Below are positions 7,779-16,248 of a stretch of DNA of 64,000 bases, in pieces. Location of the stretch: positions 400,561-464,560 of the forward strand of contig CAWGMB010000006.1 in the NCBI GenBank assembly GCA_963823515.1. The letters run 5' to 3'. How positions within the stretch are numbered: position 1 is the first letter of the stretch; each line of letters begins with the position of its first letter. Both the position numbers and the translations under genes were made by a program. Below the pieces are notes generated by a model, which saw only the letters and a list, made by a program, of their open reading frames with translations, ran no database searches and was not told where the DNA came from. Source of the DNA: Miltoncostaea sp963823515. Its GTDB lineage: Bacteria; Actinomycetota; Thermoleophilia; Miltoncostaeales; Miltoncostaeaceae.

Positions 7779-8269
7779 CCGACCAGGACCTCCTGCTCGA
7801 GGTCGCGCCGGGAGTGCACGCCGCGCTTGCGCAGGATCGACTGCGCGTGGGTGCGGACCGTGTGCCACGAGACGCCGAGGCGCTGGGCGATCTCCTTGTA
7901 GGTGAGGTGCTGACGCATCAGCCGCAGCACCACCCGCTCCTGGTCGGTCAGCGACGCGTCGGCCGCGTCGCGTCGCCGCGCCCATTCGGCCAGCGGCTCC
8001 GGTGTGTCGCAGCAGCCGTCGTCGCCGCCCTGGAGAGCGGCGGCGAGGTCCTCCGGGAGGCCGGCCCCAGCCGCCAGCGCGCGGGCGAGGGCACGGTCGA
8101 TGACGACGAGGTCGTGGTCGCCCGCCGCGAGTCCTGCGAGGGCGTCCTCGGCGGTGGCGGCGATCTCGACCCGCAGGCGCTCGGGAAGCAGACCTGCGAT
8201 GCCCGCCGACCAGGCGGGGCTGCGGCTTGCGATGAGCACCCGGATCGGGGCCTTGTGCACTGCCACCAT
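7775..8269 (-). CDS. LuxR-family regulator with degenerate receiver-like N-terminus
   Basis: The C-terminal HTH_LuxR domain (about residues 100-160) is clear: ASLTDQERVVLRLMRQHLTYKEIAQRLGVSWHTVRTHAQSILRKRGV. The N-terminal 90 residues resemble a response-regulator fold (PIRVLIASRSPAW, HDLVVIDRAL), but the acidic pocket is incomplete, so it may be a pseudo-receiver not controlled by phosphorylation. ATG 8269 (MVAVHKAPIRVL) is chosen because the receiver-like strand follows at once; ATG 8350 would add 27 low-complexity residues. It lies downstream of two lipoprotein genes and overlaps the small membrane protein gene. Targets unknown. Confidence 0.8.
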   Translation of the reverse strand: MVAVHKAPIRVLIASRSPAWSAGIAGLLPERLRVEIAATAEDALAGLAAGDHDLVVIDRALARALAAGAGLPEDLAAALQGGDDGCCDTPEPLAEWARRRDAADASLTDQERVVLRLMRQHLTYKEIAQRLGVSWHTVRTHAQSILRKRGVHSRRDLEQEVLVG

Positions 8270-8367
8270 CCTCGGCGTCGACCTCCTCGGCAGGCGGCGG
8301 GGCGGGCCCCCGCTCGCACTCAAGGCATCGGCATCGCGCCGCGGGAGCATGATGGCCCCGGGGGCCG

Positions 8368-8844
8368 TCAGGGCTGGGCCGTGATGCTCCTGAGGTCGCC
8401 GACGCTCCGGGCGTAGCGGGCGGTGGCCGCCTCGACGATCTCCGGCTCCCCCGCCGCCGCGGCGTCGGATACCAGGGTCATGCCGACGACCACATCCGAG
8501 AGCGCCGCGGCGGCCCGCGCGCGCTGCTCCTCCAGGCGCCGGTCCTCGAGGCGCTGGGCGTCGAGGCGGTCGGCGATCGCGGCGGCGCGATCGCGGGCGG
8601 CGTCGAGGCGCGGGGCGAGCGCGACCAGCGCGGCCCTGCGCGCGACCGGCGCGACCTCGGCGAGGATCGCCGAGAAGTCGTCCACCGCGCCGGCCGCGGC
8701 CGAGGTGTCGGCGAGGTAGCGCTGGGGTGAGACCTGCGCGCCCTCGGAGAGCGGCGCGGTGGACGCGTCGAGCGAGCCGCCGCCGCACCCCGCGAGGGCC
8801 GCGCCGAGGCCCACCAGCACGAGGGTCAGGAGGAGGCGGCGGAT
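8368..8844 (-). CDS. putative lipoprotein, paralogue-like to upstream gene; ATC or CTG start suspected
   Basis: A protein of about 150-158 aa with lipobox ALAGC and a long charged helical body (LDAARDRAAAIADRLDAQRLEDRRLEEQRARAAAAL), likely coiled coil. The reading frame from 8844 gives IRRLLLTLVLVGLGAALAGC, an ideal lipoprotein signal, but the first codon is ATC. The only ordinary start is GTG 8820, which removes both arginines; CTG 8829 overlaps the upstream TGA. I give the ATC form as the biologically sensible product. Its neighbour (8826-9275) has the same length and layout, so the pair may form a complex. Function unknown. Confidence 0.65.
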   Translation of the reverse strand: MRRLLLTLVLVGLGAALAGCGGGSLDASTAPLSEGAQVSPQRYLADTSAAAGAVDDFSAILAEVAPVARRAALVALAPRLDAARDRAAAIADRLDAQRLEDRRLEEQRARAAAALSDVVVGMTLVSDAAAAGEPEIVEAATARYARSVGDLRSITAQP

Positions 8845-9275
8845 GGCAGCGAGCGCAGCGAGTCGAGGAAGGGGGCGACGGTGGCGGGCAGTCCGGTGCG
8901 GTCGTCGGACGCGAGGGCGTCGGCGGTGGTCTGCATCCGGGGGATCATGCGCGCGTAGGCTCCGGCGAGCCGGTCGCGCTGGCGCCGCAGACCGGAGTCC
9001 TCGAGCCGGAGGGCCCGGAAATCGGCGAGGCGGTCCCTCGCACCCGCCATGAGATCGCGCAGACGACTCCTCGCCGGCGGGGGCGTGGGGTCGGGGCCGG
9101 TCGCCTCCGAGATCATCGAGGCGAGACGAGCGGGCGGACCGAGGAGCGCGTCGACCGCCGCGATGTACCGCGAGGGCGTCGCGGTAGCCGTGGCGGGCTC
9201 GGAATCGCGGCATCCGGCGAGAGAGGCGCACGCGACGGCACCGACGGCGAGCACGACGGACAGACGGGGCGCCAT
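8826..9275 (-). CDS. putative lipoprotein with helical body
   Basis: A 149-residue protein, MAPRLSVVLAVGAVACASLAGC, with lipobox LAGC at about residue 22. A linker is followed by a helical region rich in Arg/Leu/Asp (RLRDLMAGARDRLADFRALRLEDSGLRRQRDRLAG). It is first gene of a four-gene minus-strand operon (two lipoproteins, LuxR-type regulator, membrane protein) and diverges from guaB with a 64-bp gap. Unknown family; the arrangement suggests an envelope-stress sensing or structural role, which is inference. Confidence 0.75.
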   Translation of the reverse strand: MAPRLSVVLAVGAVACASLAGCRDSEPATATATPSRYIAAVDALLGPPARLASMISEATGPDPTPPPARSRLRDLMAGARDRLADFRALRLEDSGLRRQRDRLAGAYARMIPRMQTTADALASDDRTGLPATVAPFLDSLRSLPSAASS

Positions 9276-9339
9276 CGGGCGATGGTACTGGACCGCCGCC
9301 CGCACCCGGGCCGGGGCGGAGGTGGGCTATTGTCGCCGG

Positions 9340-10779
9340 GTGAACTCGGCCGGCATCCCGCTCGCCCTGTCGTACGACGACGTCCTGCTCTCGCCGCGGC
9401 GCAGCGGCATCGGCTCGCGGTCCGACGTGGACGTCTCCACGCGGCTCACCACGCGCCTGCGCCTGGCGATCCCGATGGTCTCGGCGAACATGGACACCGT
9501 CACCGAGGCCCCCATGGCCATCGCGATGGCCCGCGCGGGGGGCATCGGGATCGTCCACCGCTTCCTGTCGGTGGAGCAGCAGGTCGCCGAGGTGGCGCGG
9601 GTGAAGCGCGCCGAGGCCCTGGTGATCCCTGATCCCCACACCATCGGGCCCGACGCGTCGCTGACGGACGCCCAGGCCGAGATGCAGCGGCTGGGCGCGA
9701 CCAGCCTGGTCGTCTGCGAGCCGGGCGGCCGGCTCGCGGGAATCCTCACGCGCCGCGACGTGATGCTCCAGACCGATCCGCTGATCCCCGTGCGCGAGCT
9801 GATGACGCCGCGCGAGCGCCTGGTGACCGGCGGCCCCTCCACGACCAGCGACGAGGCGGCCCGCCTGCTGCGCGACGGACGGGTGGAGAAGCTGCCGCTG
9901 GTCGACGCGCAGGACCGCGTGCTGGGCCTCATCACGCTGCGCGACCTGCTGCAGCGCGCCGAGCGGCCGGAGGCCACCAAGGACGGCCGCGGCCGCCTGG
10001 TCGTGGGCGCGGCCATCGGGGTGCGCGGAGACTTCGTCGAGCGGGCGGGCGCGCTCCAGGAGGCCGGAGCGGACGTGGTGGTGCTCGACATCGCCCACGG
10101 TCACGCCGAGCACTCGGTGCGCGCCGTCGGAATCGTGCGCGAGGCGCTCGGCGACGGCACCGACATCATCGCCGGCAACGTCGCCACGGCCGAGGGCGCG
10201 CGCGAGCTCGCCCAGGCCGGCGCGAACGGCGTGAAGGTCGGCGTGGGTCCGGGGTCGGTCTGCACGACACGCGTGGTCGCGGGCGTCGGCGTTCCCCAGC
10301 TGAGCGCGGTGATGGAGTGCGCCGAGGCGTGCGCCCCGCACGGCGTGCCCGTGATCGCCGACGGCGGCATCCGCGTCGGTGGCGACGTGGCCAAGGCGAT
10401 CGCGGCCGGAGCCGAGACCGTCATGATCGGCAACCTCCTGGCCGGCACGCCGGAGAGCCCGGGGGTCGTGGTCTCGCGCAACGGGACCCGGGTGAAGGTG
10501 TTCCGCGGCATGGCGTCCAGCGCGGCGGCGGCCGCCCGGCGCGCCTCCGAGGGCGAGGACAGCACCGAGTTCACGCCGGTCGTGGCGGAGGGCGTCGAGG
10601 CCGTGGTGCCGCTGCGCGACGACGCCGCGGTGGTGCTGCACGGCCTGGTCGGCGGCCTGCGCTCGGGCATGAGCTACTCCGACGCCCATACGATCCCGGA
10701 GTTCCACCGCAACGCCCACTTCGTGAGGATCACCCCCGGCGGCCTGCGCGAGAGCTATCCGCACGACGTCAGCTACTAA
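9340..10779 (+). CDS. guaB: inosine-5'-monophosphate dehydrogenase
   Basis: Oxidises IMP to XMP with NAD, the committed step of GMP synthesis. The 479-residue barrel contains two CBS domains (about 90-205, including VRELMTPRERLVTGG and RVLGLITLRDLL). The catalytic loop is GPGSVCTTR with Cys308, the phosphate site is IADGGIRVGGDVAKA, and the flap region includes VFRGMASSAAA and the C-terminal YSDAHTIPEF. GTG 9340 gives the family N-terminus IPLALSYDDVLLSP; GTG 9322 is an in-frame alternative. It lies 9 nt before tkt, so it probably heads the pentose phosphate operon, linking purine and ribose-phosphate supply. Confidence 0.96.
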   Translation: MNSAGIPLALSYDDVLLSPRRSGIGSRSDVDVSTRLTTRLRLAIPMVSANMDTVTEAPMAIAMARAGGIGIVHRFLSVEQQVAEVARVKRAEALVIPDPHTIGPDASLTDAQAEMQRLGATSLVVCEPGGRLAGILTRRDVMLQTDPLIPVRELMTPRERLVTGGPSTTSDEAARLLRDGRVEKLPLVDAQDRVLGLITLRDLLQRAERPEATKDGRGRLVVGAAIGVRGDFVERAGALQEAGADVVVLDIAHGHAEHSVRAVGIVREALGDGTDIIAGNVATAEGARELAQAGANGVKVGVGPGSVCTTRVVAGVGVPQLSAVMECAEACAPHGVPVIADGGIRVGGDVAKAIAAGAETVMIGNLLAGTPESPGVVVSRNGTRVKVFRGMASSAAAAARRASEGEDSTEFTPVVAEGVEAVVPLRDDAAVVLHGLVGGLRSGMSYSDAHTIPEFHRNAHFVRITPGGLRESYPHDVSY

Positions 10780-10788
10780 GGAGCACCC

Positions 10789-12780
10789 GTGTCGACAACG
10801 CTCGCCTCGCCGGAGCTGGCCATCACGACGGTCCGCACCCTCGCCATCGACGGCGTCCAGGCGGCCAACAGCGGCCACCCCGGCGCGCCGATGGGCCTTG
10901 CTCCCGTCGGATGGACGCTCTTCTCGCGACACCTGAAGCATTCGCCCACCGACCCCGGCTGGCCCGACCGCGACCGCTTCGTGCTCTCCGCGGGCCACGC
11001 GTCGATGCTCCTGTACGCCCTGCTCAACCTGACCGGGTACGACCTGCCGATCGAGCAGATCGAGAAGTTCCGCCAGCTCCACTCCGAGACCCCGGGCCAC
11101 CCGGAGCGCGGTGACACGCCGGGGGTCGAGATCACGACCGGCCCGCTCGGCCAGGGCTTCGCCAACGCCGTCGGGTTCGCCCTCGCCGAGGCGATGCTCG
11201 CGGCCCACTACAACCGGCCCGGCCACGACGTCGTGGACCACCGGACCTGGTTCATCTGCTCGGACGGCGACCTGATGGAGGGCATCTCGCACGAGGCGGC
11301 CTCGATCGCCGGCTTCCTCGGGCTCGAGAAGCTGATCGGGGTCTGGGACGACAACCACATCAGCCTCGACGGACCGACCACGCTGTCGTTCGGCGAGGAC
11401 GTCCCGGCGCGCTTCGCGGCCTACGGCTGGCGGGTCATCCGGGTGGAGGACGGCAACGACATCGCCGCCATCGACGCGGCCATGACCGAGGCGAGCGTCC
11501 CCGACGGACGCCCGACGCTGATCGCCTGCCGCACGCACATCGGCTTCGGGTCGCCCAACAAGCAGGACACCTCGAGCGCCCACGGCTCACCCCTGGGCCC
11601 CGACGAGGTCGCGGCCACCAAGCGCGCCTACGGATGGCCCGAGGACGCGCAGTTCCTCGTACCGGACGAGGTGGCCGCGTGGGCTCGCGAGCTCGCCGAG
11701 CGCGGCCGCGGGCTGCAGTCCGAGTGGGACGCCCGCGTCGCCGCGTACGCCGCGGCATACCCGGCCGAGGCCGCAGAGCTCGCTCGCGTGGGCGCCGGCC
11801 GCCTGCCGGAGGGCTGGGAGGACGCCCTGCCCTCCTTCCCCGCGGGCGAGTCGATCGCCACGCGCGCATCGGCGGGCAGGGCCCTGAACGCGTTCGCGGC
11901 GGCGGTGCCGGAGCTGATCCAGGGGGCGGCCGACCTCTCGTCGTCGACGAGCACCGACCTCAAAGGGCTCGGCGTGGTCACCCGCGACGACTTCTCGGGA
12001 CGCAACATCTACTACGGCGTCCGCGAGCATGCGATGGGCGCGATCACCAACGGAATCGCCGCCCACGGCGGCCTCAGACCGGTCTGCTCGACCTTCTTCA
12101 CGTTCTCCGACTACATGAAGAACACGATCCGGCTGGCGGCTCTGATGCGCCTGCCCTCCGTCTTCGTCTTCACCCACGACTCGATCGCGCTCGGAGAGGA
12201 CGGCCCCACCCACCAGCCGATCGAGCACCTGGCTGCCCTGCGGGCGATCCCGAACCTCGTGACCATCCGCCCCGCGGACGCGAACGAGGCGGCCGACGCC
12301 TGGCGCATCGCGATCGCGCGCACCGATGGACCCACGGTCCTGGTGCTCAGCCGCCAAGGCCTCACCACGCTGGGGGGCGCGCCGCCGGTCGCCCGTGGCG
12401 CATACGTCCTCGCCGACGGCGGCGACTGCATCCTCATCGGCACCGGCTCGGAGGTCGGGACCGCGATGGCCGCCCGCGAGATGCTCACCGGCGAGGGGAT
12501 CTCCGCCCGCGTGGTGAGCATGCCCTCCTTCGAGCTCTTCCGCTCGCAGGACTCCGCCTACCGCGACGAGGTGCTGCCCCCGTCGCTCACCGCGCGGGTC
12601 GCGGTGGAGGCTGCGAGCCCCTTCGGGTGGGCCGAGTGGACCGGACTCGACGGCGCGATCGTCGCCGTGGACCGGTTCGGGCTCTCCGCCCCGGCCCCGG
12701 AGGCGATGGCGGAGGTGGGGGTCACGCCCGAGGCCGTCGCGGCCGCCGCGCGGGCCCAGGTGCAGGCGGAAAAGCGATGA
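10789..12780 (+). CDS. tkt: transketolase
   Basis: Thiamine-diphosphate enzyme moving two-carbon units between sugar phosphates in the non-oxidative pentose phosphate pathway. The 663 residues show the N-terminal TPP domain (CSDGDLMEGISHEAASIAGFL followed by the metal-ligand asparagine in WDDNHISLDG) and the pyrimidine domain (FFTFSDYMKNTIRLAALM, HDSIALGEDGPTHQPIEHLA). A C-terminal domain (LIGTGSEVGTAMAAREML) completes it. The GTG start is preceded by AAGGAG. Full length, no anomalies. Confidence 0.97.
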   Translation: MSTTLASPELAITTVRTLAIDGVQAANSGHPGAPMGLAPVGWTLFSRHLKHSPTDPGWPDRDRFVLSAGHASMLLYALLNLTGYDLPIEQIEKFRQLHSETPGHPERGDTPGVEITTGPLGQGFANAVGFALAEAMLAAHYNRPGHDVVDHRTWFICSDGDLMEGISHEAASIAGFLGLEKLIGVWDDNHISLDGPTTLSFGEDVPARFAAYGWRVIRVEDGNDIAAIDAAMTEASVPDGRPTLIACRTHIGFGSPNKQDTSSAHGSPLGPDEVAATKRAYGWPEDAQFLVPDEVAAWARELAERGRGLQSEWDARVAAYAAAYPAEAAELARVGAGRLPEGWEDALPSFPAGESIATRASAGRALNAFAAAVPELIQGAADLSSSTSTDLKGLGVVTRDDFSGRNIYYGVREHAMGAITNGIAAHGGLRPVCSTFFTFSDYMKNTIRLAALMRLPSVFVFTHDSIALGEDGPTHQPIEHLAALRAIPNLVTIRPADANEAADAWRIAIARTDGPTVLVLSRQGLTTLGGAPPVARGAYVLADGGDCILIGTGSEVGTAMAAREMLTGEGISARVVSMPSFELFRSQDSAYRDEVLPPSLTARVAVEAASPFGWAEWTGLDGAIVAVDRFGLSAPAPEAMAEVGVTPEAVAAAARAQVQAEKR

Positions 12781-12834
12781 ACCTCGACCTCGACATGACG
12801 GTGAGACTGGCGGCCTGAGCGTGGGGGGCGGGCG

Positions 12835-14382
12835 ATGACCACCGCCGGCGCGACCGCGTCGGCCGCCGCGCAGGCCGATCTGCGCCTCACGCGGATCGCA
12901 CCGGCCGCGGTCATCGTGATCTTCGGGGCCACCGGGGATCTCACCCGGCGCAAGCTCGTCCCGGGTCTGTACTCGCTGGCCACCCAGCAGCTCCTGCCGC
13001 CGGAGACCGCGATCATCGGCGTCGCGCGCCGGGACATCGGCGACGACGAGTTCCGGACCCAGATGCGCGCCGGGCTCGAGGCCCACGGCCGCCTCCCCAT
13101 CGACGAGGACGTCTGGGAGGGCTTCGCGGCCCGGTTGCGCTACCTGTCGGCCCCCTTCGACGACCGGCAGGGGTTCGAGCGGCTGCGAGCGATGCTCGAA
13201 GAGGAGGACCGCGAGCGTGGAACCGGCGGCAACCGGCTCTTCTACCTCGCCACCGCGCCGGAGTTCTTCCCGGTGATCGCCGAGAGCCTGGGCGCCGTGG
13301 GTCTGGCCGACGAGGGCGACGGCGCCGAGCGCTTCGCCCGGCTGGTGGTCGAGAAGCCGTTCGGCCACGACCTCGGATCGTCACGCCGGCTCAACACCCG
13401 CCTGGGGGCGGTGTTCCGCGAGCGGCAGGTCTACCGGATCGACCACTACCTCGGGAAGGAGACGGTCCAGAACCTGCTCGTGCTGCGCTTCGGCAACGCG
13501 ATCTTCGAGCCGATCTGGAACCGGCGCTACGTCGACCACGTGCAGATCACCGTCGCGGAGGAGCTCGGGGTGGGCTCGCGGGGCGGTTACTACGACACGA
13601 GCGGCGCCCTGCTCGACATCGTCCAGAACCACATGCTCCAGGTGCTCTCGATCGTCGCGATGGAACCGCCGGCGCGGTTCGAGAGCCGCGACGTGCGTGA
13701 CGAGAAGGTGAAGGTGCTGCGGGCGATCGAGCCCTTCGGCGCCGGGTCGGTGGCCCGCGACGCCGTGCGCGGTCAGTACGCGCCCGGCTGGATCGCCGGA
13801 GAGCGGGTTCCCGGCTACCGTGAGGAGAAGGGCGTCGATCCGGAGTCGAACACCGACACCTTCGTCGCCATGCGCGTCACGGTCGACAACTGGAGGTGGT
13901 CCGGCACGCCCTTCTACCTGCGCACCGGCAAGCGCCTGCCGCGCCGGGCCACGGAGGTGGCGATCCAGTTCAAGCAGGCGCCCCACCTGCCCTTCGCCGA
14001 CTCGGCCGTCGACGGCGGCGCGCCGAACCTCCTGATCCTCCGGATCCAGCCGGACGAGGGCGCCTCCCTGCGCTTCCTGGCCAAGGTGCCCGGCCCGCAG
14101 ATCGACCTGCGCGCGGTGAGCATGGACTTCACGTACGGCAACTCCTTCCTGCGCAGCTCGCCGGAGGCCTACGAACGCCTGCTCCTCGACGCCCTGCTCG
14201 GGGACTCCTCCCTCTTCGCGCGCTGGGACGAGGTGGAGCGGGCCTGGGAGATCATGCAGGGACTCCTCGAGAGCTGGTCGGCCGAGCCGGGGCCGTACCC
14301 GAACTACGAGGCGGGCTCGTGGGGCCCCGATGCGGCCGACGCGCTGATGGCGCGCGACGGCCGCGAGTGGCGGCGCCCGTGA
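12835..14382 (+). CDS. zwf: glucose-6-phosphate 1-dehydrogenase
   Basis: First enzyme of the oxidative pentose phosphate pathway (glucose 6-phosphate to 6-phosphogluconolactone, making NADPH). The NADP-binding GATGDLTRRKLVPGLY, the active-site signature RIDHYLGKETVQN, and GKRLPRRATEVAIQFK are present in 515 aa, the normal length. It follows tkt after 54 bp and overlaps opcA by 4 nt (GTGA), as expected for the actinobacterial zwf-opcA pair. Confidence 0.97.
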   Translation: MTTAGATASAAAQADLRLTRIAPAAVIVIFGATGDLTRRKLVPGLYSLATQQLLPPETAIIGVARRDIGDDEFRTQMRAGLEAHGRLPIDEDVWEGFAARLRYLSAPFDDRQGFERLRAMLEEEDRERGTGGNRLFYLATAPEFFPVIAESLGAVGLADEGDGAERFARLVVEKPFGHDLGSSRRLNTRLGAVFRERQVYRIDHYLGKETVQNLLVLRFGNAIFEPIWNRRYVDHVQITVAEELGVGSRGGYYDTSGALLDIVQNHMLQVLSIVAMEPPARFESRDVRDEKVKVLRAIEPFGAGSVARDAVRGQYAPGWIAGERVPGYREEKGVDPESNTDTFVAMRVTVDNWRWSGTPFYLRTGKRLPRRATEVAIQFKQAPHLPFADSAVDGGAPNLLILRIQPDEGASLRFLAKVPGPQIDLRAVSMDFTYGNSFLRSSPEAYERLLLDALLGDSSLFARWDEVERAWEIMQGLLESWSAEPGPYPNYEAGSWGPDAADALMARDGREWRRP

Positions 14383-15407
14383 GGACGCCCGCGCCCGACC
14401 CGCCGGTCGCCGCCTGGGACGGCGCGGGGGTGAGCATCGCGCAGGTGCTCGACCGCCTCGCGGAGCAGCGGCGCCCCTCGGACGGGCCGCCGCTCAACCT
14501 GGCGGGCGTGCTGAACCTCGTCGTCCCGGTGCCCGATGGCGACGACGTCAACGCCATGCGCGCGATGATCGAAGGCCTCGCCGGCCACCAGCCCTCGCGG
14601 GCGGTCCTCCTGGTGGAGTCGGACGTGGGCGAGGGCATCGACGCCACCGTCAGCACCAGCTGCCGCTGGACCGGGGGGGCCGCGAGCGTCTGCGTCGAGA
14701 TGGTCGTGCTCTGGGTGCGCGGCGAGGGACGCGCGGGCGACGCGAGCGCGATCCGACCCCTGCTGCGCTCCGACCTGCCCACCGTGCTCTGGTGGCCGGG
14801 CGCGCCCGACCCCTCCCCGGAGGGCCCCCTCGCGCGCCTGGCGCGCCTCGCCGACCGCATCGTCACCGAGTCGGGCCGCGACGACGACGGCGTCGCGGCC
14901 GTCGCGCGGCTCGCGGCGTGGGCCGCCGGCGCGCGCGCCGCGGTCACCGATCTCGCGTGGGCCGCGATCACCCCCTGGCGCCAGCTCGTGGCCCAGATGA
15001 TCGACGTCCGCGAGATCGCCGCAGCCGACGCCGGACCGGTGCGCGCGGTGATCACCCACCCCGAGGCGGGGCCGACGGTCGAGGCCCTCCTGCTGGCGGG
15101 CTGGCTGCGGGATCTGGCGCGCGAGCGTCTGGATCTCTCGCTGCGCGCCGCGCCGGGCGACGCCGCCGTGCTGGGCGTCGACCTCGGCCTGACCGCGCGC
15201 GCGCGGCGCATCACGATCGCGCGCATGCCGGGTCGCCAGGCCGCGACGGTGTGCGTCACCCAGACCGGCCGCGAGGGGCCCGACCGCGCCCTGCCCCTCC
15301 CCGTGTCCGACCGCGGCCGGCTGCTGGCCGGGGAGCTCGAGCTCCAGCGCCGCGACCACGCATTCGAGAGAGCCCTGACATTCGCCGCGGAGGTGGCCCA
15401 CCGATGA
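14379..15407 (+). CDS. opcA: glucose-6-phosphate dehydrogenase assembly protein OpcA
   Basis: Allosteric/assembly partner of Zwf in actinobacteria and cyanobacteria. Recognised from the segments LNLVVPVPDGDD, HQPSRAVLLVES, CVEMVVLWVRGE, LLRSDLPTVLWWPGAPD and DLAWAAITPWRQLVAQMID together with its position. GTG 14379 overlaps the zwf stop and gives 342 aa. Its own stop overlaps the pgl ATG (ATGA). No catalytic activity is expected. Confidence 0.93.
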   Translation: MRTPAPDPPVAAWDGAGVSIAQVLDRLAEQRRPSDGPPLNLAGVLNLVVPVPDGDDVNAMRAMIEGLAGHQPSRAVLLVESDVGEGIDATVSTSCRWTGGAASVCVEMVVLWVRGEGRAGDASAIRPLLRSDLPTVLWWPGAPDPSPEGPLARLARLADRIVTESGRDDDGVAAVARLAAWAAGARAAVTDLAWAAITPWRQLVAQMIDVREIAAADAGPVRAVITHPEAGPTVEALLLAGWLRDLARERLDLSLRAAPGDAAVLGVDLGLTARARRITIARMPGRQAATVCVTQTGREGPDRALPLPVSDRGRLLAGELELQRRDHAFERALTFAAEVAHR

Positions 15408-16135
15408 ACGACGCGACAGAGATCATGGTCGTGGCCGATCTGTCCGCCCTCGCCGACGAGGCCGCGGCGCGCATCGAGCGCGTCGCCCTCGACACCCCGC
15501 CAGGGGGCCGTGCCACGATCGCCCTCGCGGGCGGCGGCACGCCGAAGGCCGCCTACCAGCAACTGGCCGGGCGCTGCCCCCCGTGGGGGCGGGTGGAGTT
15601 CTACTTCGGCGACGAGCGCTGCGTGCCGCCGGACGCGGAGGGCTCGAACTACGGGATGGCCCGTGAGGCCCTGCTCGACCGTCTCCCGCTGCGCCCCGCG
15701 CAGGTGCACCGCGTGCTCGGGGAGCTGCCGCCCGATGAGGGTGCGCTCCGACTCGAGGGGGACCTGCGCGCGTCCGTGCCCGGGAGCCCGTTCCCGGCGT
15801 TCGACCTGATGCTGCTGGGAATGGGCCCGGACGGCCACACCGCCTCGCTCTTTCCCGGGTCCGCCGAGGTGGAGGAGTCCCAGCGGCTCGCCGTGCCGGT
15901 CCACCGGCCGGAGATGCCCCAGCCCTGGCGGGTCTCGATGACGCTGCCCGTCATCAACGCCTCGCGGCAGATCCTGATGTTGGTCAGCGGCCTCGCGAAG
16001 GCGCCCATGGTGCGGCGGGCGATCGCCGGCGACCAGGACATCCCCGCCGGGCGCCTGCGCCCCGCGGGCCGGATGACCTGGCTGCTCACCGAGGACGCCG
16101 CATCGGAACTGGAGCGCCCCGACAACGACGACTGA
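15404..16135 (+). CDS. pgl: 6-phosphogluconolactonase
   Basis: Hydrolyses 6-phosphogluconolactone to 6-phosphogluconate, completing the zwf reaction. Family motifs: IALAGGGTPKAAYQQLA (phosphate loop), WGRVEFYFGDERCVPPDAEGSNYGMA, and LLGMGPDGHTASLFPGS with the catalytic histidine. Length is 243 aa. It is last gene of the guaB-tkt-zwf-opcA-pgl operon; neither gnd nor tal is present nearby. Confidence 0.95.
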   Translation: MNDATEIMVVADLSALADEAAARIERVALDTPPGGRATIALAGGGTPKAAYQQLAGRCPPWGRVEFYFGDERCVPPDAEGSNYGMAREALLDRLPLRPAQVHRVLGELPPDEGALRLEGDLRASVPGSPFPAFDLMLLGMGPDGHTASLFPGSAEVEESQRLAVPVHRPEMPQPWRVSMTLPVINASRQILMLVSGLAKAPMVRRAIAGDQDIPAGRLRPAGRMTWLLTEDAASELERPDNDD

Positions 16136-16188
16136 GCGAGGCGGCCGGCGGCGCACTCGCGGAGGAGGCCGATGGGCCACCGCCTCGC
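16136..16188 (+). terminator. possible terminator hairpin after pgl
   Basis: GCGAGGCGG (16136-16144) can pair with CCGCCTCGC (16180-16188) across a 35-nt loop, immediately after the operon's last stop and before the convergent ATPase gene. Confidence 0.4.
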
Positions 16189-16248
16189 CCCGCCGCGCGA
16201 CCGGCGCCTCCATGCCCGCGCTGCCGAGCCTCGCGGCCGGCGAGCCGG

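Noticed and set aside
8368..11583. Minus-strand frame of more than 1,000 codons
   Set aside because: Only its last part (the lipoprotein) is protein-like; the rest is antisense to guaB and tkt.
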